Source: Herpetosiphon gulosus (GTDB lineage Bacteria > Chloroflexota > Chloroflexia > Chloroflexales > Herpetosiphonaceae). From it: 64,000 nucleotides of DNA. Below the pieces are notes generated by a model. The model was not told the DNA's origin, ran no database searches, and saw nothing but the letters and a program-made list of their open reading frames with translations. The first letter of the stretch is position 1, and the number at the start of each line of letters is the position of its first letter. This document shows, piece after piece, positions 35,138-43,397 of this stretch. Location: NCBI RefSeq assembly GCF_039545135.1, contig NZ_BAABRU010000001.1, forward strand, positions 310,001 through 374,000, written 5' to 3'. Position numbers and translations under genes: made by a program.

Positions 35138-36112
35138 ATGGATGAACGCTGGCGCGAAGTTGTTGAATATGTAGCAACTATATCGCTCGTGGAGCCAAGC
35201 ATTTGGCGAAATTGGCAGTTAACCCCGATTGCAGGTGGCGCGAACAATCGGGTCTATCGGGCGCAATCCACCTATGCCGATTATGCGATTAAGTGGACAA
35301 TTCGCGACGAGCGTCGTCGGGCATGGCGTGAATATCAAGCGCTGCAAGCTTTAGCAGAACGTGATCATTCGCTAGCTCCACAGGCAGTTTGGCTCGATGA
35401 GGCCAATTTTGCTCAGCCAGTTGTAATACAAACTTGGCTCGATTTTCCAGCCTTGACTACTATTCCACAGGATTTGGCTCAATGGCAAGGCTTAATTGAA
35501 CATTACTGGTCAATTCGCCAAATAACCCAAACCTCAACCACGCTTGAACTACCCAAAGCAACCCTCAATATGAGCAGTATGGCTGAGGGTAAGGCCTTGA
35601 TTGAACAACATTGCGCCAAAATTCCAACTGATCAATTGCCGATTGCGCTTGAACAGCTATTGATTTGGCTAGAAACTTGGGTTGCACCTGAGTTACCCAG
35701 CCTGCCAATGAGCTTATGCCGAGTTGATAGCAATTGGCGCAATTTTTTGGCAACACCCAAGGGCTTTGTCTCAGTTGATTGGGAAAACGCAGGCTGGGGC
35801 GATCCAAGCTTTGATATTGTTGATCTGATGACCCATCCGGCCTATGCTGAGGTACCTGCTGAGCATTGGCCTTGGTTTGTGCAGGCCTATTGTGGCTTGG
35901 GCGACGACCCACTGGCTGCCCAGCGCATTGAGATCTATCGCACATTGATGCTAATTTGGTGGGTGGTGCGTTGGCAGCGTTATTTGTATGAAGTGCCGCG
36001 CGGCTTGGATGAACGCCTCGTACAACGCCCGCCAGCGTGGCTGATTACAGCTCAAACCAATTATCAACGCTATTTGAATTTAGCCCAACAGGCTATCAAC
36101 CAATGGAGGTGA
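35138..36112 (+). CDS. Aminoglycoside phosphotransferase/choline kinase-family protein
   Basis: 324 residues from the ATG at 35138. The fold is that of APH/choline kinases: a Gly-rich N-lobe start PIAGGANNRVYRA, the Lys in YAIKW, a modified catalytic loop LCRVDSNWRNFL, and the metal-binding VDWENAGWGDPSFDIVDL. In the loop the usual His of HxDxxxxN is Cys-Arg while Asp and Asn remain, so it is likely an active small-molecule kinase. Thiamine, choline or amino sugars are possible substrates; nothing distinguishes them. The next gene's Shine-Dalgarno overlaps this gene's last codons. Confidence 0.82.
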   Translation: MDERWREVVEYVATISLVEPSIWRNWQLTPIAGGANNRVYRAQSTYADYAIKWTIRDERRRAWREYQALQALAERDHSLAPQAVWLDEANFAQPVVIQTWLDFPALTTIPQDLAQWQGLIEHYWSIRQITQTSTTLELPKATLNMSSMAEGKALIEQHCAKIPTDQLPIALEQLLIWLETWVAPELPSLPMSLCRVDSNWRNFLATPKGFVSVDWENAGWGDPSFDIVDLMTHPAYAEVPAEHWPWFVQAYCGLGDDPLAAQRIEIYRTLMLIWWVVRWQRYLYEVPRGLDERLVQRPPAWLITAQTNYQRYLNLAQQAINQWR

Positions 36113-36115
36113 TCG

Positions 36116-36556
36116 ATGCAAAGCAAAGCTACGACTGTCGAGCAATATCTAGCTGAGTTGGCTCCTGAGCGCTACAGCGTGATCGAGCCAGTGCGCCAAT
36201 TGATTTTGCAGCATTTGCCTGAGGGCTATGTTGAAACCTGCAATTGGGGCATGTTGAGCTATGAAATACCCTTGGAGCGCTTCCCCAATACCTACAATCG
36301 CCAACCGTTGAGCTATGTCGCGTTGGCCGCCCAGAAAAATTATAATTCGTTGTATTTAATGCCTGTTGCCTATGACGAACCCTATGCGGCTTGGTTGCAG
36401 CAGCAATTTAGCCAAGCAGGCAAAAAATTCGATATGGGCAAATCGTGTTTGCGCTTTCGTAAACTTGAAGATTTGTTGCCCGATGTGGTAGCTCAAGTCA
36501 TTCAGCGCTATTCAGTTGACGACTATATCGGCTACTATCGGGCGATGCGGGGGTAA
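36116..36556 (+). CDS. DUF1801 (YdhG-like) family protein
   Basis: 146 residues, GGAGG six bases before the ATG and overlapping the previous stop. It has the DUF1801 pattern: VEQYLAEL at the start, WGMLSYEIP, YVALAAQKNYNSLYL, KKFDMGKSCLRFRK and the end YIGYYR. The family's structure is known, but its activity is not established. It is the last gene of the plus-strand group beginning at 32566. Confidence 0.85.
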   Translation: MQSKATTVEQYLAELAPERYSVIEPVRQLILQHLPEGYVETCNWGMLSYEIPLERFPNTYNRQPLSYVALAAQKNYNSLYLMPVAYDEPYAAWLQQQFSQAGKKFDMGKSCLRFRKLEDLLPDVVAQVIQRYSVDDYIGYYRAMRG

Positions 36557-36676
36557 GTTGAGGCTAGGGGTCAGGGAATAGAAAGAAATATGAATTTGAC
36601 GCAGAGGCGCAGAGCAACCATGGCTATCGGCTGTAGGGGTAATGGTTCATTCGGTTGGCAATAAATACATGGCATT

Positions 36677-36787
36677 CCCTCACCCCCGACCCCTCTCCCA
36701 CGGCGGCGGGCGAGGGGAGTGCCACGCTTCATGATGCAATGGTTCCCCCTCTCCCGCCTGGCGGGAGAGGGGGCTAGGGGGTGAGGG
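36677..36787. repeat. Intergenic repeat with CCCTCACCC...GGGTGAGGG ends, copy 3
   Basis: A 111-bp copy between converging genes. Its ends and inner GGGCGAGGGG...CCCCCTCTCCC/GGGAGAGGGGG words match the copies at 7297 and 20888. A word related to the 8372 inverted repeat (GGCTAGGGGTCAGGGA, near 36562) and a GCAGAGGCGCAGAG word (36601) lie just before it, so three repeat types meet here. Confidence 0.75.
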
Positions 36788-36791
36788 AACG

Positions 36792-37658
36792 CTAGCGTGG
36801 CGGAGCTTGCATTTGCTCAAACCGATCAGCTTGGCCAGTTTCAGCGTCGCTCAAATCGAGCGCGATTGGGAAACCTGCACTGTACCCGTCGCTGGTTTTG
36901 CTTAAGCTAAGCAGCATTTGTTCGCCACCATTGGCGTAGTGCATATCGTTTTCGTTAGTGGTGTCGCGCTGGCTACCAGCTTTGTAAGGCGCATTTGCCA
37001 AAATTTCGTTGGTCAAGGCAGTATCGAAATAAAATTGCGAGGTAAATTCATAGGCTTCGTTGGTGCTGCTGGTGGTGCGAATTTTAACGTGAATATGCAC
37101 GGTGCGCCCTTGATACCAGCCTGGGAAAATCGTGGTAAAGCTAGCATCGCCATTGGCATCGGTGATTTGGTAGCCGCGTAAAAACTTTAAGCCCTCGGTC
37201 TGAAAGCCGGCATCAGTTACCCCTGAATAAATCCCCTCAGCATCACATTGCCAAATATCGACCATGGCCCCCGCCAAGGCCGTACAAGCGTTGCTGCTAA
37301 TTTGCGAAACATTGATATTGAGGGTTAGCGGCACACCCGCCCGTAGCGAATTATCCGATGGCTCGCTGCGAATATCCGAGCGATTGAGTTGCTCATCGAC
37401 AAAATATGGCCCAACCGTCATCTCTGGCTTGACCACACACGAGGGCAAACTGGCAACGCTGGTTGCGGCAGTGGTCGCAGTTGGTACGGCGGTTGCGGCG
37501 CTTGCGCCAGTCGTGGCGGTGGCTGCTGGTGCGGTAGTCACAGTTGAGTTTTGGCTGCCACAGGCGGCTAACATCATACCTGCGCCAACTGCTGAAAAGA
37601 GCTTGAGCGCCTCGCGGCGGCTTAAAATTCGGCCTACTGGAATATCATCATTGTCCAT
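36792..37658 (-). CDS. Intradiol ring-cleavage dioxygenase-like exported lipoprotein
   Basis: 288 residues from the ATG at 37658 (AGGAG eight bases upstream). The N-terminus carries a twin-arginine motif (SRREALKLFS) and a lipobox (MLAAC), so it is probably exported folded by Tat and anchored outside. A Thr/Ala-rich linker precedes a domain of the protocatechuate 3,4-dioxygenase beta/catechol dioxygenase fold: GPYFVDEQLNRSDIR, VDIWQCDAEGIYS with the first iron Tyr, PGWYQGRTVHIHVKI with the second Tyr and two His. All four Fe3+ ligands appear present. An exported location is unusual for aromatic ring cleavage, and the true substrate is unknown. Confidence 0.88.
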   Translation of the reverse strand: MDNDDIPVGRILSRREALKLFSAVGAGMMLAACGSQNSTVTTAPAATATTGASAATAVPTATTAATSVASLPSCVVKPEMTVGPYFVDEQLNRSDIRSEPSDNSLRAGVPLTLNINVSQISSNACTALAGAMVDIWQCDAEGIYSGVTDAGFQTEGLKFLRGYQITDANGDASFTTIFPGWYQGRTVHIHVKIRTTSSTNEAYEFTSQFYFDTALTNEILANAPYKAGSQRDTTNENDMHYANGGEQMLLSLSKTSDGYSAGFPIALDLSDAETGQADRFEQMQAPPR

Positions 37659-37755
37659 CGTTGGTGCTCCTTCGTCGCTAAGAACATTCCGCTTTGCAAG
37701 AGCTATTCTCGTAGGCTGCAATGAAGGATCGATGAAGATTCAACGCTGAAAATGT

Positions 37756-38136
37756 TTAGATTCGCTCGCTCAATTGGCCGCCAAGCCAGCCTGCTAGCAC
37801 GATTAGCCCAATCCCAAGTAGATGACGGCGCTTTTGGGATGCGGCGGGCAATGGCTTGCCTAACACTAAACGCCAATAAACCGTCACCAAACTAAGGCTA
37901 ACCACCGCATGACTATTGATCCAAGTCAATTGTTGGCGAATTTGATCGAAGGCTAGGGCAGCGGCCAAAATACCTGTCATTACCGCTAGCAAGCTGCTCC
38001 ACCAGCCGATTTTCAAGCACCAACGAGCGGTAATTGCCAGCTCGTGGTGCGGACGGCGCTCGTTCCACAGGGTCAAAATTGAGCTAACCAGCAAGAGTGC
38101 AATGGGAAAATGAACTGCTTGGGGATGCAAACTCAT
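37756..38136 (-). CDS. DUF2231-like small membrane protein
   Basis: 126 residues with four hydrophobic helices (about 8-20, 42-62, 74-92 and 104-122). The N-terminal LHPQAVHFPIALLL is the hallmark His-rich start of DUF2231 proteins, thought to be heme-linked or membrane redox related. It begins two bases after the end of the histidine kinase gene and is probably translated from the same mRNA, with the dioxygenase-like lipoprotein gene after it. Function is not established. Confidence 0.8.
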   Translation of the reverse strand: MSLHPQAVHFPIALLLVSSILTLWNERRPHHELAITARWCLKIGWWSSLLAVMTGILAAALAFDQIRQQLTWINSHAVVSLSLVTVYWRLVLGKPLPAASQKRRHLLGIGLIVLAGWLGGQLSERI

Positions 38137-38138
38137 GC

Positions 38139-41100
38139 TTAGTTCTCCATATTATTGGCCAATTTGGCGCGGTTATTCAGCAAAAAGCCGATTGTTTCGC
38201 CCAACACCTGCGATTCAAATGGCTTGGGTAGTACTGCATCAAACACATGGCGGCGGGTATCAAGATCGGGCGCATTCCAAACCGTTAGCAACATGGCGAC
38301 TAACAATGGATCGCGGGTTTTCAGTAGTTCGGTCAAATCCCAAGCATTGATGTCGGTCAGGCCACTATCGGCAATCAAGGCATCGAAATCGCGGGTATAG
38401 GCCAAATCGAGCGCCAATGTGCCGCTATCGGCGCAAACTACCGTATGCCCCAAACTTTCGAGCAAGCCCGCCAACGCCGATTGAACGCGCGTATCGCTCT
38501 CGACCACCAGAATTGTGCCACGTTGCAAGGCTTGTGCGCCGCCAACTTGCAAGGGGTCGTTGGAGCTTTCGGGTCGCGGAATTGGAAACACCAGCGAAAT
38601 CGTGCTACCAGTGCCCAATTCGCTTTGCACTGCTACCCGCCCACCATGATGCTGCACCACAATCGCATGAGTCATCGAAAGCCCTAGCCCGGTGCCATGC
38701 TCGCCTTTGGTGCTGAAAAATGGCTCCCACATGCGAATTTGGGTTTCTTCATCCATGCCAATGCCTGTGTCGCTGACTTCCATAATTACATCGTCAGCAA
38801 CTTGCTCGGTGCGGATCGTCAGAATGCCGCCCTTGGGCATAGCATCGGTCGCATTCAGCACAACGTTGGTGAGCACTTCGCGCAAGGCAAACGGTGAACC
38901 ATAAATTAACGGAATTTGGCCTTTTTCGATGCGGGTTTGAATCATGGTGCTGGCAGGGCGGCTGCGCCAACGTGGGCGAATCAGCTTAATTACATCATTA
39001 ATAATTGTATTCAAATCGACCATTTCATGATCTTCGGGCTGCTGAGCACGGGTAAATTGCTGAATCCGCTCGACCATATGCCGTCCATCACGGGCAGCCT
39101 GTTCGATCACCGCCAACCCTTCGCGTTGCTCTTCGGGCGCTTCGATTAGCAATAATTGAGTGTGGCCCAAAATTCCGGCAATCAAATTGTTGAAATCATG
39201 GGCGATGCCGCTCGATAATTCACCTAAAGCCCGCAAGCGCTCGGTTTGTAGCAATACATCTTGGGCTTCTTGTTTGGCGCGGTAGGCTTGCTCAAGCTCC
39301 TGATATAGTTGCGCATTGGAAATTGCCAAGGCCATATGTCGCGCCAAAATCTGCAACAACTGTTGATGGGCTGGTGGAAAGGCATCAGGATCGAAGCTTG
39401 AAAGCACCAACACGCCCAACCAGCGATCATCGCGGCGCAAGGGAACCAGCAAGGCTACAGCCAAGCCAATTTGGCGCAACTCAGCGGCGCGACTAACTGG
39501 TGATGAGTTCATAATCATGCGATACGGCGGCGCATCGATCGGCCCAAAATCTTGCCAAATTTCTTGTGAAAGCACCAAGGTTTTATCGAGCAGGTCAACT
39601 TCGGCGCGGCCAGTTTTCATTAGCACACTGAAAAAACGGGTTTGCTCAGTTGCCAAGGCCACACAGGCCCAATCGTAGGGCACAACCCGCTCGATCTGCT
39701 GCGCGATCCGATGGCAAACCACCTCAAGATTGAGGGTCGCGTTGAGCGTGGCTGTAATGTTCGAAACTGCATTCAGTTGCTCGGTTTGTTGCTGGAGCGT
39801 GGTGATCAAATCGCGTTGTTCGAGGGCGATCGCTGCTTGTGAACAAATTGCTTCGGCAAAATTGATATTACTGCGGCCAAAATAGCGCTCAGGTCGTTGA
39901 TCAAACATCGCCATCAAGCCCAAGGTGCCGTTGCGCCCAACTAATGGGATGAGTAAGGCCGACACTAAGCCAGTTTCGAGCCAAAATGCGCTGGTGCTGG
40001 TAGCTGCAGTGCGATCGTTATGATGATAGGCACTGGCTGAGGTTTGGGTCATCTGTTTCAGATCGGGAAAATAATTTAATAGTGCGGTGGCAATCACGTC
40101 AATTGAACAATCTTTGGGCATTTGCCAGGCCAGTGGCTTAAGGCTTTGGCCATGGGCATCGTATTGAAACATAATCCCAACGTTGGTTTGGAGCGCTTCA
40201 CAAACCGTTTGCACCAATTGATCAAGCAAATCTTCTTTTTGAGCTTGGTTGAAAATCCGATTGACATGGCTCAGCATGGCGAGGCGTTGCTTTTCGGCAC
40301 GTTGAATATCAATTAATAAACCGCCGATCATACTGATTAAGTAGTACACGCCTAATTCAAAGACAATACTAGCGAAGGCCACGCGATCGTTGCCCATCGT
40401 GCCAACGCGGCGCATGCGACTGGTTTCATCGAGGAAAAATGAGAGTGCGATTAACATACTGCCGGTGGCTGAAAGCAACGCGCCATCGAAGCCATGACGG
40501 GCAGTAAAGGCCACGATAGGCAAGAGGAACAACACATTTAAAAATTGCACCGGAATATAGGCAACCCGATCAATACCCCAGCCGATCAGGCCGACGATGG
40601 TCAGCATAAAGATCAATTGCAATACGTCGCTACGGCTGATGGTGCTGCGATGAATGCTGCGTTGCAAAGCGGCGGGCGTGCCAAACCAGCCACGGGTGGA
40701 AAGCCATGGCGTGCCTAAGCGCAGCATTGGCAAGGTGATGATCAACGAACCCAAACTATTGGTGAGCCACATCAATGCTGTGGTTACTACCAACGAATGT
40801 TCGTCGATCCAGCCGACTTGCCAGCCGACAATACTCATACAAAATGCGCTAATCGCCGTGTTGAACAACACCCCGCTGGCCAAAAAACCATTCAGAGCCG
40901 ATTCGCGCGACATATCGTAGGGATACCGATATAGAATAAAAATGAGCGCTGGCAAGCCGCCTTGAGCTAACCAACCGCCAACCAACAGTGCTAGCCACCC
41001 AACCTGATTAATGCCCGCAAACCATGCGATCAGCGCCATGCTGATGGCACTGCCAACAGCCCATGGTGTGCGCCACCACATAATGCCTGCTTGCACAACC

Positions 41101-41207
41101 CCTAAGGCTAAAATCCAAGGCATCGGCAGATTGGCTAGCCAACCCAATCCAAACAAGAGCGCGGTTATGGTCGCACTGCAAAAACTCAGCAAGAGCGGCC
41201 TTGTCAT
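38139..41207 (-). CDS. Hybrid sensor histidine kinase (membrane sensor, two GAF, HisKA, HATPase, receiver)
   Basis: 1022 residues from the ATG at 41207 (GAGG six bases upstream). The first ~310 residues are eight or more membrane helices, MASE1-like in layout. Two GAF-type domains follow (about 330-480 and 500-655). The dimerisation helix carries the phospho-acceptor His670 (SSGIAHDFNN), the ATPase domain has NATDAMPKGG, DTGIGMDEE and GTGLGLSM, and a C-terminal receiver has Asp947 (IADSGL) and the conserved Lys in PKPFES. The HDFNN type and trailing receiver suggest a phosphorelay. No response regulator with an output domain is adjacent. Confidence 0.93.
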   Translation of the reverse strand: MTRPLLLSFCSATITALLFGLGWLANLPMPWILALGVVQAGIMWWRTPWAVGSAISMALIAWFAGINQVGWLALLVGGWLAQGGLPALIFILYRYPYDMSRESALNGFLASGVLFNTAISAFCMSIVGWQVGWIDEHSLVVTTALMWLTNSLGSLIITLPMLRLGTPWLSTRGWFGTPAALQRSIHRSTISRSDVLQLIFMLTIVGLIGWGIDRVAYIPVQFLNVLFLLPIVAFTARHGFDGALLSATGSMLIALSFFLDETSRMRRVGTMGNDRVAFASIVFELGVYYLISMIGGLLIDIQRAEKQRLAMLSHVNRIFNQAQKEDLLDQLVQTVCEALQTNVGIMFQYDAHGQSLKPLAWQMPKDCSIDVIATALLNYFPDLKQMTQTSASAYHHNDRTAATSTSAFWLETGLVSALLIPLVGRNGTLGLMAMFDQRPERYFGRSNINFAEAICSQAAIALEQRDLITTLQQQTEQLNAVSNITATLNATLNLEVVCHRIAQQIERVVPYDWACVALATEQTRFFSVLMKTGRAEVDLLDKTLVLSQEIWQDFGPIDAPPYRMIMNSSPVSRAAELRQIGLAVALLVPLRRDDRWLGVLVLSSFDPDAFPPAHQQLLQILARHMALAISNAQLYQELEQAYRAKQEAQDVLLQTERLRALGELSSGIAHDFNNLIAGILGHTQLLLIEAPEEQREGLAVIEQAARDGRHMVERIQQFTRAQQPEDHEMVDLNTIINDVIKLIRPRWRSRPASTMIQTRIEKGQIPLIYGSPFALREVLTNVVLNATDAMPKGGILTIRTEQVADDVIMEVSDTGIGMDEETQIRMWEPFFSTKGEHGTGLGLSMTHAIVVQHHGGRVAVQSELGTGSTISLVFPIPRPESSNDPLQVGGAQALQRGTILVVESDTRVQSALAGLLESLGHTVVCADSGTLALDLAYTRDFDALIADSGLTDINAWDLTELLKTRDPLLVAMLLTVWNAPDLDTRRHVFDAVLPKPFESQVLGETIGFLLNNRAKLANNMEN

Positions 41208-41390
41208 GGTGAGCCTCGTCTCAGGAAGATGCTCTCTCATTCTATAGCGATGAGCATGCTAGCGTCAAGCGCAAAATTGGCATTTAACTTGATGCTTTGG
41301 GCCTATTTTAGCGCAGATTTAACTCGCCTCCGTCAATCCTTTTGGGCAGAATTCTGTTAGCGATTTGTCATGTTGGGCCATGGCCTGTGG

Positions 41391-41419
41391 TTGAAAAAAC
41401 CTAATCCATGGCCTATAAT
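41391..41419 (+). promoter_or_regulatory. Promoter of the dcw cluster
   Basis: TTGAAA (41391-41396), a 17-base spacer and a perfect TATAAT (41414-41419). The predicted start site is near 41426, immediately before the MraZ boxes. The rest of the gap 41208-41507 shows no gene. Confidence 0.8.
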
Positions 41420-41429
41420 GGCGATCGAA

Positions 41430-41455
41430 GTGGGGCAAAGTGGGGGAATGTGGGG
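41430..41455 (+). promoter_or_regulatory. MraZ operator: three GTGGGG boxes at 10-bp spacing
   Basis: GTGGGG occurs at 41430, 41440 and 41450, exactly one helical turn apart and just downstream of the predicted transcription start. MraZ of other bacteria binds such GTGGG repeats at its own promoter, so autorepression of the cluster is expected. Confidence 0.88.
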
Positions 41456-41507
41456 AATTCTGTAAGCGAACATCTGAGCGAAAAAGCCTTGACAGTGGGA
41501 GCATGCC

Positions 41508-41939
41508 ATGTTTTTGGGCGAATATGAACATACGGTTGATGATAAAGGCCGCTTGGCGATTCCAGCAAAATTTCGGGCTGGTTTGGCCGAGGGTCTAGTG
41601 TTGACCCGTGGTTTCGACCAAAATTTGCTGCTTTACCCCATGCCAGTTTGGCGTGAATTGGCTGCCCGGATTAACGCCTTGCCAATTACCCAACCTTCGG
41701 CCCGCAATTTGCGCCGTTTGATGTTTGCTGGCGCTAGCGATTTGGGCCTCGATAAACAGGGCCGAATTGTGTTACCACCCAACTTACGCCAGTATGCCAC
41801 CATTACTAACCAAGCGGTGGTTACGGGCATGGATAGTTTTATTGAAATTTGGTCGGCTGAGCGCTGGCAAACGGTGCTCGATAGTTTTGCCGACGAAGCG
41901 CCTGCCTTGGCTGAGCATGTCTCCGCCTTTGGGATTTAG
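41508..41939 (+). CDS. mraZ: Transcriptional regulator MraZ
   Basis: 143 residues, with GGGAG six bases before the ATG. It has two SpoVT/AbrB-like repeats: MFLGEYEHTVDDKGRLAIPAK split over residues 1-21, and a second ASDLGLDKQGRIVLPPNLR near residues 73-91. The DxxGR signature appears in both halves. It forms rings that bind the repeated GTGGGG boxes upstream and tune expression of the division/cell-wall cluster. First gene of the cluster; rsmH follows within about 10 bases. Confidence 0.96.
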   Translation: MFLGEYEHTVDDKGRLAIPAKFRAGLAEGLVLTRGFDQNLLLYPMPVWRELAARINALPITQPSARNLRRLMFAGASDLGLDKQGRIVLPPNLRQYATITNQAVVTGMDSFIEIWSAERWQTVLDSFADEAPALAEHVSAFGI

Positions 41940-41947
41940 AGTGTTTG

Positions 41948-42961
41948 ATGGTGAGTATGCATATTCCAGTTTTGTATGATGCCGCGCTGGCAGCCTTGAA
42001 TTTACGCCCAACTGGGCGCTATATTGACGGCACGCTTGGTTGGGCGGGCCATAGTAGCGGCATCCTGGAGGGCAGCAGCCCCACCGGCCAGTTACTCGCG
42101 ATCGATCAAGACCCCATGGCTTTGGCGGCAGCGCGTGAACGACTTGCTTCGTATGGCGAACGTGCGACGATTGTTCATGGCAATTATCGCCAAATGGCTA
42201 GTCTCGCCGCCCAACACGGCTGGCAGCAAGTCGATGGTATTTTACTCGATATTGGGGTTTCCTCGCCGCAACTCGATTTGCCCGAACGCGGCTTTTCGTT
42301 TCAATACGATGCGCCGTTGGATATGCGGATGAATCCGACCCGCGGCGAAAGTGCTGCTGATTTGATTGCCCAGCTCGCTGAAACCGATTTAGCTAATTTA
42401 ATTTATGAATATGGCGAGGAACGCCTTTCACGGCGGATTGCGCGGCGGATTGTTGAGCAACGCAGCAAAAGCCCAATTACCAGCACTGCTCAATTGGCCA
42501 GTTTGGTCAAAAGTGCCGTGGGTGGCCATGCCGGCAAGACCCATCCAGCAACTCGAACGTTTCAGGCCTTGCGAATTGCAGTTAACGACGAATTGGGGGC
42601 ATTGCGCGAAGGTTTGGCGGCGGCAACCAAGTTATTAGCACCAGGCGGGCGTTTGGCCGTGATCACCTTCCATTCTTTAGAGGATCGAATCGTCAAAGAA
42701 TGGATGCGCGATCAAGCTAGCGAATGTTTGATTCCGGCCAAGCTTGAAATTTTGGCCTGCCCGCATAGCTGCGCTGCCAAAACTGGCCCTCGCTCGTGTA
42801 TTTACCCAGTTGGCCGTGATTGCGATTATGTGCCAACGCTTGAGGTGCTGAGCCGCAAACCAATTGAGGCCACGCCCGAAGAATTGAAGGCCAACCCGCG
42901 GGCCCGTTCAGCCAAATTGCGGGTTGCCGAACGACGATTAACCAAGGCGCTTGCGTCTTAA
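41948..42961 (+). CDS. rsmH: 16S rRNA (cytosine(1402)-N(4))-methyltransferase
   Basis: 337 residues from the ATG at 41948; TTG 41945, GTG 41951 and ATG 41957 are in-frame alternatives, the last giving the common start MHIPVLYDAAL. It methylates C1402 in the 16S rRNA decoding centre. The Rossmann SAM site shows GTLGWAGHSSGIL and AIDQDPMAL; further family blocks are LDIGVSSPQLD, RGFSFQYDAPLDMRM, RTFQALRIAVN and ITFHSLEDRIVK. Second gene of the dcw cluster, as in most bacteria. Confidence 0.95.
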   Translation: MVSMHIPVLYDAALAALNLRPTGRYIDGTLGWAGHSSGILEGSSPTGQLLAIDQDPMALAAARERLASYGERATIVHGNYRQMASLAAQHGWQQVDGILLDIGVSSPQLDLPERGFSFQYDAPLDMRMNPTRGESAADLIAQLAETDLANLIYEYGEERLSRRIARRIVEQRSKSPITSTAQLASLVKSAVGGHAGKTHPATRTFQALRIAVNDELGALREGLAAATKLLAPGGRLAVITFHSLEDRIVKEWMRDQASECLIPAKLEILACPHSCAAKTGPRSCIYPVGRDCDYVPTLEVLSRKPIEATPEELKANPRARSAKLRVAERRLTKALAS

Positions 42962-42989
42962 CCATAGCTCAATTGTCGGAGGATGCTTG

Positions 42990-43361
42990 ATGGCGGTTCA
43001 ATCTCAATCAATTGGTGGCCTGAGTGCCATCCGAAATCGCAGCACCAGCCAATCAACCCGTCAACGCCGCGCTAGCGTACTGATCGCTTTGGCGGTGGTG
43101 GTGGCTTTAATGTGTATGCTCTATTTGGCCCAAACTGGGCGAATTGCCGCGCTGGGCTTTCGGCTCGAACAACTCGAAGTGCAGCAAATTAAATTGGAGC
43201 GCGAGAATAACCAATTGCTTTATGAGATTGAACAATCGCAATCGCTTGAGGTTGTGCGTCAGCGGGCAACCGCTTTGGGCTTCAAGCCAATTGAATCAAG
43301 CCAAGCCGAATATCTGATTATCGAACTACCACACCATCGTTGGACGGCTCAGGCTCGTTAG
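42990..43361 (+). CDS. ftsL: FtsL-like septum protein
   Basis: 123 residues from the ATG at 42990 with GGAGG seven bases upstream. It has a short basic cytoplasmic tail, a single membrane helix (about 29-48) and an extracytoplasmic coiled coil (about 55-95; LEQLEVQQIKLEREN) with an ending ATALGFKPIE that recalls FtsL/DivIC. Sequence similarity in this family is low; topology, size and position between rsmH and ftsI make the call. It would scaffold FtsQ and the FtsWI synthase at the septum. Confidence 0.8.
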   Translation: MAVQSQSIGGLSAIRNRSTSQSTRQRRASVLIALAVVVALMCMLYLAQTGRIAALGFRLEQLEVQQIKLERENNQLLYEIEQSQSLEVVRQRATALGFKPIESSQAEYLIIELPHHRWTAQAR

Positions 43362-43397
43362 CGCCCGTTCCAGCCTTTGCTGCTTGGAGGAACTTGC

